64,000 nt of DNA. Source: Neolentinus lepideus HHB14362 ss-1 (lineage: Eukaryota > Basidiomycota > Agaricomycetes > Gloeophyllales > Gloeophyllaceae). How positions within the stretch are numbered: the first letter of the stretch is position 1; every line of letters begins with the position of its first letter. The position numbers and the translations under genes are program-made. The DNA lies in NCBI GenBank assembly GCA_001632425.1, contig KV425568.1, positions 325,701 through 389,700 of the forward strand, in the 5' to 3' direction. Of this stretch, positions 22,283-40,855 are shown piece after piece. The notes beneath the pieces were generated by a model, which was not told the origin of the DNA, did not search any database, and saw nothing but the letters and a program-made list of their open reading frames with translations.

Positions 22283-23527
22283 ATGGCTCCTGTTGGCATA
22301 GCCATCCTGGGCGCGGGCATTTTTGCGAAGGAAGGTAAGCAGCGAACGACTTCGTAGAATGAAGGTCAGACTCGATGTTACCCATATTGCTTTAGCCCAC
22401 CTTCCAGCACTATCTAAGCTGTCAAGCTCTCTGTACTCCTTGAAAGCAGTGTACTCCCGTTCACAAGAATCAGCGTCGTCATTGGCTTCAAGCGCCAAAG
22501 AACTACTATCCCTGTCTTCTGTCGGCGTGTACTATGACAAGCCCCAGTCTGCGAATTCCTCTCTCCAGGCACTCCTTTCTCGGTCGGATATTGATGCGGT
22601 GATCGTGGTATTGCCTATCACTACGCAGCCGGATATTATCCTTGCCTCGCTCGCTGCGGGCAAGCACGTGCTGAGCGAGAAACCCATTGCACCTGACGTT
22701 AAAACCGCTAAAGAGCTGATTGTCAAGTATGAACAAAGCTATAAGAGTAAAGGATTAGTCTGGAGGGTAGCTGAAAACTTTGAGGCGGAACCGGCTTTCA
22801 AGAAAGCAGGTGCTTTAGTGAAGGAAGGCAAGATCGGTAAGGTCATCGCTTACCAGAGCAAGATCATCAACTATATCGACAAGGACAGCAAATGGTATAA
22901 GACGCCGTGGAGGACGATCCCCGACGTACGTTCTGCGTGCCCTTCCCTCATTCATCTCTTATCGTTGTTTGATAGTACCAAGGCGGTTTCTTGTTGGACG
23001 GAGGCGTCCACTTCTCTGCCGCTCTTCGGACTATGTTGCCTGCGGCCTCCCATCCGACTCTTCTGTCCTCGTTCGCCTCCTTACATAAGGACTGGCTGCC
23101 TCCGCATGATACGATCCACATGATCCTGCGTTCCGCCGATGGCTCGTCCGGTATTTACGAGCTCACGTTCGCCTCTCCGTCAGCCTCTCTTGGCTCGAGC
23201 AACGGCTATACCATCACCGGGACGGGAGGGTATATTATTGCAAACAACGCCAGCGGCGGAATCAAGATTACTGTCAAGACGGTCAAGACGGTCAAAGGGG
23301 ACGATGGGAAAGAGAAGGTCGAAGAAAGCGAAGAGGTATTCGTCGAGGAGAGTGTCGGTGTCACGAAGGAGGTCGAGAGCTTCTTGAAGACGGTAGCAGG
23401 TCAGGCAGGTCCGGAGGACGCAGGGCTTGGAGAGCCGAGGGAGACTATCAAAGATGTTGCTCTAATCGAAGGAGCGTTGAATAGCGAAGGAGTATTGATT
23501 GACCTCGGAGCCTTAGCTAAGGTTTGA
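22283..23527 (+). CDS. Gfo/Idh/MocA-family NAD(P)-dependent oxidoreductase
   Basis: The model has three exons. Exon 1 (22283-about 22334) reads MAPVGIAILGAGIFAKE, a Rossmann GxGxF-type nucleotide-binding motif. After a short intron it continues AHLPALSKLSSSLYSLKAVY. The family signature follows: DAVIVVLPITTQPDIILASL, then AGKHVLSEKPIAPDV with the catalytic EKP lysine. Exon 3 begins YQGGFLLDGGVHFSAALRTM, where GGVH is the usual conserved His region. The C-terminal alpha/beta domain has a Lys/Glu-rich insert, and the frame stops with TGA at 23525-23527. It has no signal peptide, so it is cytosolic. These enzymes oxidise or reduce sugars and related polyols; the exact substrate is unknown. It lies between two nucleoside hydrolase-like paralogues. 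Confidence 0.9.
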
Positions 23528-25237
23528 CGGCAGGGTACGAAATGTAAAGAACTGTCGTCTAGAGAATGAAATTAGTAATAGTGGTGTTTTGTTGGCGACC
23601 AGCACTCCAGTATACTTGGGCTGGGTCCTGAGGCGATGTCGCACAAGCAGAGTCTTCGCCCTAGAAGCTGTCACATTTGCGTCGTATATTCATGTGCCAC
23701 CATGATGTTGAAGGTGCCTCCTGGGAATTTCTTGCAAGGGAATGCTGGTTTTAGGATGTACTTTGCGAGATGCTGGGACTTGCAGTCACTTGATGCTTCC
23801 GTTGGTCTGATGCGACATTGCCTGAAGAGAGCTCATCCTTAAAGGTGCCATCACTCAAGAGTCAGAACCTCATGGCTCGGAAGAGAAAAACGCACCGTTA
23901 CAGAGTCACGTACGAGCCTCATTCAACTGGCAAGTATATGATGAGATGTGCCGGAAACAGGCATCGAGATTCTACTCCTGGAGCGCGTAGGAAAGGGTAT
24001 GTGGGGAGTATGTCATCCTAGGAATCAACTTAACACTACTAGCTGCATCAGATCTTCTGAACCGAGTTACTCGTTATTTCCTGTGAGTTCGCCGATAGCG
24101 AATGTGGTCAAGCGAATATACGCACCGCTAACATCCAAAGGGCGCAATATGTTCCCCCGAGCCGTCTGGTTTGCCTAGGAAGTATACAGGGCAGGTCTAC
24201 AACTGGCGATGATGAGCTCGGTCTCAGTATGAAATGTGACAAGTCTGGTCATTATCTGCGCTTTAACGTTGGATTCGGGCTAAAATACCATTTTTGATAT
24301 TATTAAAGCAGCGGGCTTAAATTCGTTAGACTCGGTCTGGATATTACCTACTAGTTTGTGAGACTTACTGATATATCAACCTGTGCCACACGCAATACTG
24401 CACGCCTGGAGGTGTAAATGTAATGTACTAACAGAGTACAACTACTGCCAACACAATATGCACGAGCGTAGCTGATTACATCGTGCAGGGCGAGCATTGT
24501 GCGGAGGAACATCGACGGAAGCGTTGGCGAAAATGAGGTGGCAAACTTGATCCAGTCTTGGGTCAGACTGCCAATCTGGAGGGACACCATTGATGAACGA
24601 GTATCACAAAGTTGCGGAGATACGGTCTATTCCAGAAGCTCGCGCTAGAAAAAATGTACATGAAATAAGCAAAGCAAGTCATGGTGATGAAGTGCAATGT
24701 CACTCATGTTATTTTCAGTGTCCTTGAGGAAACATAACGATCGGGGCGACGAAAAAGGTGAATCTAATGCATACGTCTTCACCAGCTGTATCCATTGTAA
24801 CTGAGTAGGTATCCTGGTAAGACGGAGTGTGAAGCTCGGATTATCGCATCTTCCGTGCACGTGACGCGTGTTTGGTCGACCGCCCACACGCGTTGAGCCA
24901 CAACTCGAACTTCGGCCGCGACCACTTGCCGCTCGTGCAAATCTGCTTCATCAGACATGCCTGCTTCCACCCTGCTTCTTAATGGTTGCCCGACCGCTCT
25001 GAGTGCCCGTCAGTGTCCTTCTAAAGACAAGCCACAGAAGAGGCCGCTCAAACAGTCGAGGATAGGAAAAGGTACGGCGCCTGCTTTCGTTGACACATGG
25101 GTAGTGCTCGTGGCGGGGGGCTGCGAAAGCTCGTCTTGGCTTGAGCTTTCGAAGCCATGCGCCGCTAACACGAAGACGAGCTCTTTATCTCTCGAGTACC
25201 CTAGTTGCAGGGTGACTGACGACCTCCTGCCACAGAG
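23528..25237. other. No recognisable gene
   Basis: Only short unsupported frames are seen. An open + frame from 24957 to 25241 could include an upstream exon of the following orphan gene but shows no motif. Confidence 0.4.
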
Positions 25238-25960
25238 ATGAGCACCTTTGAACGCATTTGTGAGGCAATAGATGTATTGTCCGGTCGTATACCGAAGCGG
25301 GAAGTGGACTGGGAGAGACGTTGCAGGGTTTGGGAGCAGACACGAAAATTGGGAGCCGCATGGTTCCTCTACACGAATGCCGTAAGTCATCCTTCATCGT
25401 ATCGTCGTGCCCTCGGCCATTTTCAAGGGGTTTTGTAGGTAGCTTCTGTGGGTGGATCCCCCATAGATCCTTGGCCTATGCAGGGTAACAAACCGCACTG
25501 GCTAGTAAAGATCCAAGAACTATGGCAGCCTGGCGGGCCCGGATCCACAGGGAATAATTCCTTATACTGGGATTGGCATTCAACGAAGTACGACCTGCCA
25601 TGGGCCGGCAAGGAGTTGCTCTTGGATCGGTCCGCCTTCCTCGAAAAGGCTCGGAAGAACTATGGACTGCTAGATGCGCATAAAAAGCCAATCAGCCTTA
25701 AGGAATATATCGCCCGTTTCCCGCAAGTGAACGTAAGGCCTGCACACGGTCCCAGAACCTGTGGCATTAAAATTAGAATCACTCCTCCTGCCGACAACGC
25801 TGCTGTGACTATTCAAAACCAGGTCCAGGATCAAGATCCTATCTTCCTGACCACATGGAAGCGCGATATACACCCGACCAAGGCCCAACTCGAGATTGCA
25901 TCGAGCAAAGAGACGATGAAAATTTTGGAGGAAGCCAAGAGAGCAAGATTATCCCAATGA
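25238..25960 (+). CDS. Orphan protein (221 aa)
   Basis: Two exons fit well: 25238-25381 and 25439-25960, with a 57-nt intron (GTAAGT donor, TTTTGTAG acceptor) in phase 0. The joined chain starts MSTFERICEAIDVLSGRIP and contains RRCRVWEQTRKLGAAWFLYT, KPHWLVKIQELWQPGG and SLYWDWHSTKYDLPWAGKEL. It ends in a Lys/Glu-rich helix-like tail (KETMKILEEAKRARLSQ). It is Trp-rich and soluble with no signal peptide. I do not recognise the family. A non-annotated upstream exon is possible. Confidence 0.6.
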
Positions 25961-27049
25961 TCAGGACGTGCAGCTCCATCAAAAGCCAGAGGTGACAACC
26001 GGAGTTTCACCTTTGTCAGAACATGGTAACCAGATCCACGCATTCGGAACGACCTCGTTGGAAGCACAGGACGCTCAGATCTGCCAAGGTACCACACGAC
26101 GAGGATGTTGGAGAGACTCAGTTCCATGGGGGATGCATGGCGGGCTAGCGAGGAGCGGCGCAGGTACTAGTAGCACTTGTACCTTCACGCTTAAAAGCGT
26201 AGTTTCATACGCGTGAGGACGCTCTTAGCCCTCTTGTTTCCTTGTATCTTTGCCCCCCGAGACCTTCCAGGCAAACGCCCGTGAACTTGTGCCATGACAG
26301 CAATAAAGCGACTCCTCATCAAAGTTGACCAGGCAGATGCGTATTAAGCCAGCGTTTAGTAAGGAGGTAAGTCAGAGCGGAGCGAAGAAATGCAAAGAGC
26401 TAGACACGCTCGCACAGCGTTGCGACGTCTCATGATGCATCATGTCTCACATGTCAATGTCTCAGAGACTTCGCATCCCAGCTCGTCTTTTACTCTTCTG
26501 ACGTTGATGCATCTTTCTGTCCAGCATTCAATATTCAATATTGCAATATGCAAATATCCAAGCCTCGAACTGTCTTCCACCTGACGTCACTGCAATAATT
26601 AGTACCTTCAAATTTGGTCATATATTCGGACCGCTGGGTAATTCTCGTTATCAACGCGGTGCCTCAAATTATTCATACGCTGTCATAGATCTGTTGCCCA
26701 ACTGTTGCCCAGCGAGTGCGCAGGTACGTTTGGGAACGGAACTACCTCTCAGACGCAACTGGACGTGTCGGGCAATGATTTCTGTGTTGACAAGGTTGTT
26801 TCGACAGTCTGCTCCCTTGCTATCTTCGACGCGCATCTCCAGAAGTGGTTTACCCGGGAAACATGCATTACCTGCTCTCGGTAAGATAAGCCGCAGATAC
26901 TGCACACGAGTGCATATGTCTTTTGTTAACATAACGGAATGCGATCGAACTTTTGGCCCTGAGACTCTCCGACGTCAATGTCAGCGCTGGGCCATAAATA
27001 TCTCTCCAGTCCTCAGAGCAGCTTTTTTCTCGTCTGCCATCGAGTCGAG
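25961..27049. other. No recognisable gene
   Basis: Short frames only. The last few hundred bases are the upstream region of the second nucleoside hydrolase-like gene. Confidence 0.4.
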
Positions 27050-28388
27050 ATGCGTGTCCGTATTCTGGTTGCCCTCTGCGCGAGTATTATCTTGTCTGTT
27101 ACGGCTCAAAAACGATATGCTATCCTGGACAATGACTGGAGTTCCACAGCCTTTACCGTACCCTTGATGGCATTGGACGGAGGGATTGATGTACTCGCGT
27201 TGACAGACTGTACGTACCACAGGTAGACATACGAGGGTTCTACTTTGACAATCTCGTCATTCCCGTGCAGGTACAGGAGATACATGGCAGCCTCAAGAAA
27301 CCCTACATGCCCTCGCCATCCTCGAGATTGGCAATCTCTCCTGTATTCCCGTTGTTCCGGGTGCGACCTGGCCTCTCCTACAAACCGTTGAGCGCTTTCA
27401 GGCCTGGCAATCGATTCATGGCCCGCTCGTCTGGCAAGGCGCATTCGCGCTGCCCAACTATACAGCTGAAGCCCTCGGCTCGGACCCCACCGGCGGCGAC
27501 CCCAATCGAATCGTTCCTAGTGCGTTCGTTGAGGGGTTCCCGACGACGAAAGCGGTAAACACGACGAATTCGGCCAACTACATGGTAGAGATGGTGAAGA
27601 AGTATCCGGGCCAAGTTAGCATATATGCTGCGGGCCCATTGACGAACGTCGCGCTTGCGGTGAGAATGGATCCCACTTTCGCGGAGAATGCGAAGGAGTT
27701 GGTGATCATGGGAGGATATGTCGATGTCGAGCTGCTCCAGGCGACTGGGAGTTTATTGATGGCGAACTTAAATTCGGACGTGAGTTCTACGCACGGAGTA
27801 CTCACACTTTTGTCATTCTTATATATAAATACCATAGATCAACCTCATAATGGATTCTGAAGCAGCAAATATCGCCCTAACCGCTCCCTTCCCAAACATC
27901 ACCATCGCCGGGAATGTCGCCAACCAAGTGATGTCCACGCAATCCTTCTTGGACCAAGTCATTCAAGTAAATAACTCCTACAGCAACCTGATGTACAAAT
28001 ACTACGTGAGTATGCCATACGAATCTCTTCGTCAACCTCGTATTTTCTGATATCCTCGGCCAAATCAGGGAACAGAGTTCCCTTTCTGGGACGAAACAGC
28101 GATGGCGCTCCTCATCGACCCTTCAATCAATATGAACTCTACCAATGGTACTTTTCTCCCTCTCGCCATCGTGGTGAAGAGCTTACATATCTTTTCTTGT
28201 TTCGCGTTTAAGTCTTTGTCTCTGTGGACACCGCTTATGCGAGCCCTAGCTATGGTAATATCCACGTCTACCAAAAAGCGCTTGCGCCGCCGAACACCAG
28301 GAGCGTTCAATACGTGTTTCAGGTCAACGGTACAAAGCTGCAGGATATGATTATGCATGCAGTACAATATCCACCGCAAGTGTGCTAA
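27050..28388 (+). CDS. Secreted nucleoside hydrolase-like protein, copy 2
   Basis: The ATG at 27050 begins MRVRILVALCASIILSVTAQ, a signal peptide, followed by KRYAILDNDWSSTAFTVPLM. The exon structure matches copy 1 position for position: an intron splits the TGT Cys codon after LALTD, one follows NLNSD, one follows KYY, and one splits a Val/Gly codon after NSTN. Conserved segments include CTGDTWQPQETLHALAILE, VVPGATWPLLQTVERFQAW, PTGGDPNRIVPSAFVEGFP, ELVIMGGYVDVELLQATG and EFPFWDETAMALLIDP. The chain ends MIMHAVQYPPQVC with TAA at 28386-28388. As in copy 1 the usual acidic pair after the first Asp motif is missing. Identity with copy 1 is high (roughly two thirds by eye), which indicates a recent duplication. 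Confidence 0.83.
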
Positions 28389-28912
28389 CCCCGCACAACT
28401 TTCGGGGAAATGTCAAACTACGGGACGACACGACCAAAATATCTACGGATGGTGCACAACGATGTAATGTCAGCCATGACTAACAAATGATCATGAAAGC
28501 AGATGACCTTGGAATGTTTCTCGATTAGGTGTTGAGTGTTGAGTACTGAGTGGCTTTGACATGGGATCAGCGCGTTCGACGGAAAACCACGACCCTCATC
28601 TCATTCGCTGGTCGCTCTGCCGATGTTGGATCAACTTGCGCCCATCACACTCCCGAGATCGCCTCCCCTCCACCGCCTATCATCCGAAGCATCTTTCATA
28701 CTCCCGTTTATACGTATAAAAATACAATATCCACATCGATATCTATCGCGTCAATGCCCAACCCTTAATCCTTAATATCCCCTGAGCGGTACTGCGTCAT
28801 CGCTTCGCCGCCTTGACGCTCCACACAGCAACTCCCAGCGCTCCCACCACCCCGACCAGTCCCCAGGAGGGTATAGAGTTCAGGACGCTCTTTATACAAA
28901 CGGTCACTACTA
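28389..28912. other. Intergenic, converging 3' ends
   Basis: Nothing recognised. This is the space between the convergent nucleoside hydrolase and beta-glucosidase genes. Confidence 0.5.
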
Positions 28913-35339
<6,427 letters not shown>

Positions 35340-36269
35340 ATGCTATCTCCAAATGCATACTACGCAATCATTGGCGAAAGTGACGACTACCACTCTCATC
35401 CCTCGATGGATCTTTTTGGCTTCAGACCTGTGGCCAGAAGAAATGCCACGGAGGGGTCGCGTGCCACTAGCGGAGTACGAGCATCCAGGGGTAGCTATGT
35501 TCCAGCACGGAGCACCGGCTGGAGTAGTGGTCGACCTGGGTCTGAGAATCATATGGACAAGAGCCTGATGTGGATGGTACCACAGACGGTTATTCTTGTA
35601 GTGCGTTATTATACACGTACAGGTGGTGTGATCTTCAACCATACACTGCAGAGCAGCCAAGTGGGCTTAGGAACGACCACCATCTACCAAACTTCACGGC
35701 AAGCAAGGCATGGCAACGCACTATCGAAGAGCCGGAACGGCAAGCCCACGTCGCATGCTTTCCCTAAATATCCCGAGTTGACCTTGGATGAGCCGGTACG
35801 CCAGTATCTCCAATAAAAGAGAAGGCTTTGACGTTGAATTAATCCGCAGCGTCACTGGCTGAGCGAGAACGACTTGGTTTGGCCACCATGGCCAGATATC
35901 TTCAGGCCACTTCCGGAATATACGAGAAGCTGGGACAAGAAGCTACAAGGAGCGATGATTGTCGGACAGTGCTATTTCTGCCAGCCAGAGCCACAGCGCC
36001 TCACAGTTCGACCGAGATGGTTGCACGAAAACATGGATCCTGACAAGCAGAGAGAGAAGGTATTGTCACAGGAGGCACAATCGTCTACAGATCCGAAAAT
36101 CGCAAAAATAGAGCAGGATGAAGGCACAACTAGATACCATGGACGAGATCTGGCCCATCATCTGGGTGATAGTCGTCAGGAGCACAAGTCAGAGTATATA
36201 TCAAGGTGGTCCCCGGATTCGGATCAAGGGTCAGAGTCATGGGCGGAGTCCGTGGACTCTTTGGTCTGA
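35340..36269 (+). CDS. Orphan protein (about 291 aa)
   Basis: The ATG at 35340 begins MLSPNAYYAIIGESDDYHSH. A 54-nt intron (GTACGC donor at 35796; TTAAT branch-like; CGCAG acceptor at 35847-35849) joins LTLDEP in phase 0 to RHWLSENDLVWPPWPDIFRP. The second exon continues with PEYTRSWDKKLQGAMIVGQC and a hydrophilic Asp/Glu/Ser-rich tail to a stop at 36267-36269. Two Cys (CYFC) are close together but there is no zinc-finger pattern. No family is recognised. The junction and the codon-like composition support a real gene, but no homology does. Confidence 0.5.
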
Positions 36270-36740
36270 ATATTTGTCTGGGACCATGTGGAACCAGAAG
36301 CTTGAAGGGCGACTGGATGGAGGAGCTGCAGCCGGATAATACGGAGACCACCTAGTTTGATATTACAAAACGCATAATAATGATATCATCGATACGAAAT
36401 GATGACCCGCTTGACTGATCGCCAGCAGAAGTCAGGAAAAACCACACCTAAGAGTTTTCAGCATCTAAATCCAGGTAATGGTGTCCAGACAACGGTATTG
36501 ATTCGCAATGACAGAGAGCAGTATTGATCCATCCGGACGAAAGTAGCGTTTTCCTGAGCAAAGCTTGCGGAGGCGACCGAAACTCAGAAGGGGAGACAGA
36601 CTTGACTTATCATAGTGAGACGAAGGACATTGGACAAACCATGCTAACGGATTTTCAAAGTCCGCTCGGAGAATTCCAGAGCGCCTCTGCAACGAAACTT
36701 ACTCAAACTACAAGTCTCACTGTCCGTTCTCGCTTTCATC
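36270..36740. other. SPT5 upstream region
   Basis: No gene recognised. The stretch ends with a pyrimidine-rich segment (CACTGTCCGTTCTCGCTTTC) directly before the SPT5 start. Confidence 0.45.
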
Positions 36741-39700
36741 ATGTCTGACGTTGAAGATGATACGTATCAAAGCGGGCACCACGATGTGCAAGATGGCGAT
36801 GGCGGCGGAGACTCTCAGGAGCGTGCGCCTAGACGCGTGGAAGATGACGAGGGTGGCGAGGACGAGAACAGAGTAGACGAGGATGCGGAGGGCGAAATGG
36901 ATGAAGAAGAAGATGAGGATGAAGAAGACGAGGAAGATGGGGACATGGACTCGGGACGGCCGAAAAAGAGAACGAAGGTGAGAATGCAGTCTCAGTGATT
37001 TATGTTTCCCTGACTGGGATGTAGCATCGGCACAAGAAGCGTAATGCTGTCAATCGTTTCCTTGATGTCGAAGCCGAGGTCGACGAGGATGAGGAGGAAG
37101 ACGAGGACGAGGAGGACTATGGTCGAGGTGCGTCTTGACTTGCTCAGCAAGTGACAATGTCTACAACGTTTGGCAGAGGGATTCATTGAGGAGGGTGTGG
37201 ACGAGGAGGTGGATGATATGCGTAGGGCAGTAGACCACGCTCGTCTGAATAGGCGAGAACGGGAGCTCGACGACCAGGACCTCGCACGGATTGCTGAAGA
37301 CATGAAGAAACGGTATAATCAGTCTGCCGTACGGTATACTGGGGACATGAATGAGATCCCACAACGGCTACTCATGCCCTCCGTTCATGATGCGAATCTA
37401 TGGCAAGTCAGAGTGCGGGTATGTGTCATCATCATACTCTCATGGAGCGCCACTGAGGATATCGAAATAGCCAGGGAAAGAGCGGGACATCGTGTTCAGT
37501 CTGATGCGGAAAGCCATTGATCTGGAGTATACCAACAAGCCCTTATCGATTCTCTCTGCGTTCCAGCGTGACTCACTGCCGGGTATGATCTATGTCGAAG
37601 CTCGCAGCTCCAAGCAGGTCAGCGAAGCCATCAATGGGCTCGTTGGTATCTTCCCAAGTCGCGGAATCAACTTGGTACCTATTGAAGAAATGGCGAGTCT
37701 GTTGCAAATCAAGAAGCAGGATCTGACCGTCACTCCTGGAAGCTGGGTCCGCATTAGACGAGGAAAATACCAAGGCGATCTCGCCCAGGTTATGGACATC
37801 ACTGAAAATGGCGAGGAAGTCGGCCTCAAATTCATCCCGCGTATCGACTTGAACCCTAAGGATGATACCACGGCTGATGGTAAGAAGCGGAAAAAAATGG
37901 GCTTCGGGAACATGTCAAGTACCACAATGCGCCCACCGCAGCGATTCTTCAACTATGAGGAGGTGGCGAAAGTGTACGGCCGGAAACAGGTATCCAAGCG
38001 GAATCAGGTGTACGTTTTCCAGAACGACACGTACAAGGACGGGTTCATCGAGAAGGATTTCAAGCTGAGCGCGCTTCAGCTGGAGAATGTCAACCCCACT
38101 CTGGACGAGATCACACAGTTCGCGCGTGGCATGGATGGGGCCGAGAACGACAATGCTGTTGACCTGACAATTATTGCTGAGGCGTCAAGGAAGGCGGCTA
38201 TTGCTGTCTTGCAGCCTGGAGATCACGTTGAGGTGTTCGAGGGTGAGCAGACGGGTGTCGATGGTGTCGTCCAGTCTATGGAGGGCGATGTGGTCACGAT
38301 CATCGCGAATAGCATGGAGCTCGAGAACCAGCGCGTGGACGTTCCCGCAAGGAGCGTCCGGAAAAAGTTCAAACCTGGAGACCATGTCAAGGTCATGACG
38401 GGTAAGAACGCCGATGAGACTGGTCTAGTAGTGTCCGTGGAGAACAATGTCGTGACGTTCCTCTCTGACATGTCGATGCAGGAGGTGCGTTATCGCTCCT
38501 TGAGTTAATTAGGTTTGAAGGGTAACATCTACTCAGGTCTCCGTGTTCTCGAAAGATTTGCGAGAAGCCGCAGAAGTTGGCTCAGGTACCAATGTTGTTG
38601 GGAACTACGAGCTGCATGATCTTGTACAGTTGGAGTAAGTCTAGTTCTACCTACTTATATGTCATCTATTGACATATTGCGCAGTCTTCAAACTGTTGGC
38701 GTAATTTATAAGACTGAGTGGGACTCTTTCCGCGTATTAGACCAAAACGGACAGACACGCTTGGTACAGCCGCATCAAATCTCAATGCGGAGAGATTCAA
38801 ATCGCGCCATTGCGACTGATTCCGAAGGCCACGAGCTCCGTGTGGGTGACAATGTCAAGGAAATCGATGGAGAGGTGAGCGATGTTCGCCTTGTGCGTCG
38901 TAAGCGCTGAACCGGACGTCAATCATCCAGGGCCGAAAGGGGCGCGTTTTGCACATCCACCAGTCGCACTTTGCATTTTTGCATAATCGTGATTATAATG
39001 AGAATGGTGGTGTGTTCGTTACTCGCGCTCGGTCCCTCGCGTCGCTTGCACCGAGGGGCAATCTACTCAAGGCCGGCACTGATCTATCGAAGATGAATCC
39101 TGCTATGAGTGGAGGTGCTGGTGGTGGTATGGTCGGGTCTGCTATGGGTCGTGGACCGCGAGACTGGGTTATTGGCTTGAGTGTATCTGTCATTAGAGGC
39201 ACATACAAGGGGTATGTTGGAACCATCAAGGACACTAACGGACCAGTCGCGCGGGTAGAACTCCATACCAACAATAAGATAATCACGATAGAGAGAGACA
39301 AGCTGAAGGCCCGAAAGTGAGTCCTGTAGTATTTTCCGCATTGTGTTGTGCCAAACGCCCCTCACAGCCCAGACGGGACGCTTGTCCCACTTGACCAGGC
39401 TGCCTTTAATGGACGTGGTAAATGGGGCAATACAGGCAATATGGGTCCACCGCGCACGATAGGCTCATACCAAGGCGGTCGGCAAGGCGGTACTGGAGGT
39501 TGGGGAGGTGCAACGCCTGGTGGATGGGCTGTGCCGCCCTCACATACGCCGAATCCTTACAACAACAGCGGCAAGACGCCAGCTTGGGGTGGTTCGTCGC
39601 GGACACCCAACCCGTACGCGGACAGTGGGAAAACGCCAGCTTGGAGTGCTATGTCACGGACGCCTAATCCATACGCTGACGGGTCTAGAACGCCAGCATG

Positions 39701-40671
39701 GAATGTCGGGTCGCGGACGCCTAACCCGTACGCGGGCGGGAGCGGAGGGGCATCGTCAGGATGGGGTGGTGCCACGCCTGGTCGACCAACAGAGTCGAGT
39801 GGCGGCTGGGGTCTTTCGTCGGGGGGCGCTTCGCCCAACAAGAATGGTGGTGGCTGGGGATCCTCAAACGATACCTGGGTATGTTACTGTTTTTGAGTAC
39901 TCGATCTCGTACTTGAAGCTAATTATGTTATAGGCGGCACCTACTCCTGCCGCGCCACACGAAGGTTGGGTACGTATTTGTAGCTGAACATTCTGTTGAG
40001 TACGAACCCTGACCATTTTGTTTAGTCTGCACCCACTCCCGCGGCAGCACAAACACCCGCTGCCAGTTATGCCACACCCGCTGCCAGCTATGGCAGTACG
40101 ACCAGAACACCTGCTGCGTATCCATCTACACCCGCCGCGACCGGAGGAACGACCTCCGAGAGTGAACGGTCGTCGTACGGCAAGTCCACAAGTTTTGCCG
40201 TCTACATGTATATATCGTACTGATCCCGACATCACATCTTCAGAGGTACCTAAGGACTGGCTTGTCGACCCCGCCTTGCCGATGAAGAAGAACATTGTTG
40301 TCCAAATCAAAGGCACCTTCGGTGACGCCGGACGGCCCTCTTGGTACAACGGTGAATACGAGAACCGTTGCGGCCAAGTTCTCTTCGTTACAGAGGGCAG
40401 CGATGGTATCACATCCACGGCGAACCTGCAGCTATGGGTATCGTCGGATAATCCCACACTAACTGAGGAGCAACTTACTGCGGTGCCCATACACTTCCTG
40501 ATACCGATGGCCCCTCGGCCCAAGTGGAAGGCAGTGGTGTTGGATGGGAAGAACAAAGGCCAGATCCTACACATTATTGAACCAGGTTCGGGCCACCAGT
40601 GGGTGTGCACGCAGAGCTATGATTTTTACGATGAAATTGCCGGTGATCGATTGGCGTTGTACAGAGCCTGA
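36741..40671 (+). CDS. SPT5: Transcription elongation factor SPT5
   Basis: The ATG at 36741 opens a long acidic tail. A basic patch (HRHKKR) follows, then EEGVDEEVDDMRRAVDHARL, then the NGN domain (DIVFSLMRKAIDLEY, GMIYVEARSSKQVSEAINGL). KOW modules follow: TPGSWVRIRRGKYQGDLAQV, QPGDHVEVFEGEQTGVDGVV, KPGDHVKVMTGKNADETGLV, RKGRVLHIHQSHFAFLHNRD and VSVIRGTYKGYVGTIKDTNG. The C-terminal region carries repeats alternating TPNPYAD and TPAW motifs (TPAWNVGSR), like the TPAWNSGSR nonamers of fission yeast Spt5. A last domain (PKDWLVDPALPMKKNIVVQI to DRLALYRA) ends at TGA 40669-40671. Length is about 1,140 aa. Spt5 pairs with Spt4, binds RNA polymerase II as the DSIF processivity factor, and is phosphorylated on the C-terminal repeats. 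About ten introns are inferred. Confidence 0.95.
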
Positions 40672-40855
40672 TTGGGATGTTTTTATTGTTAGCCTACTAG
40701 TACTGTTCGGATTGCTCTGCTAATTCAGCTGTCATTGTATATTATAGCATGTATATCTACATTCTGCAATCCGCGTGGCTGGGTGACTCGCCCCTCGAGC
40801 TTGTTTCACGATTGATCCGAACTCGAATTTCAGCTCTTCCACCTTCACTCCGGTC

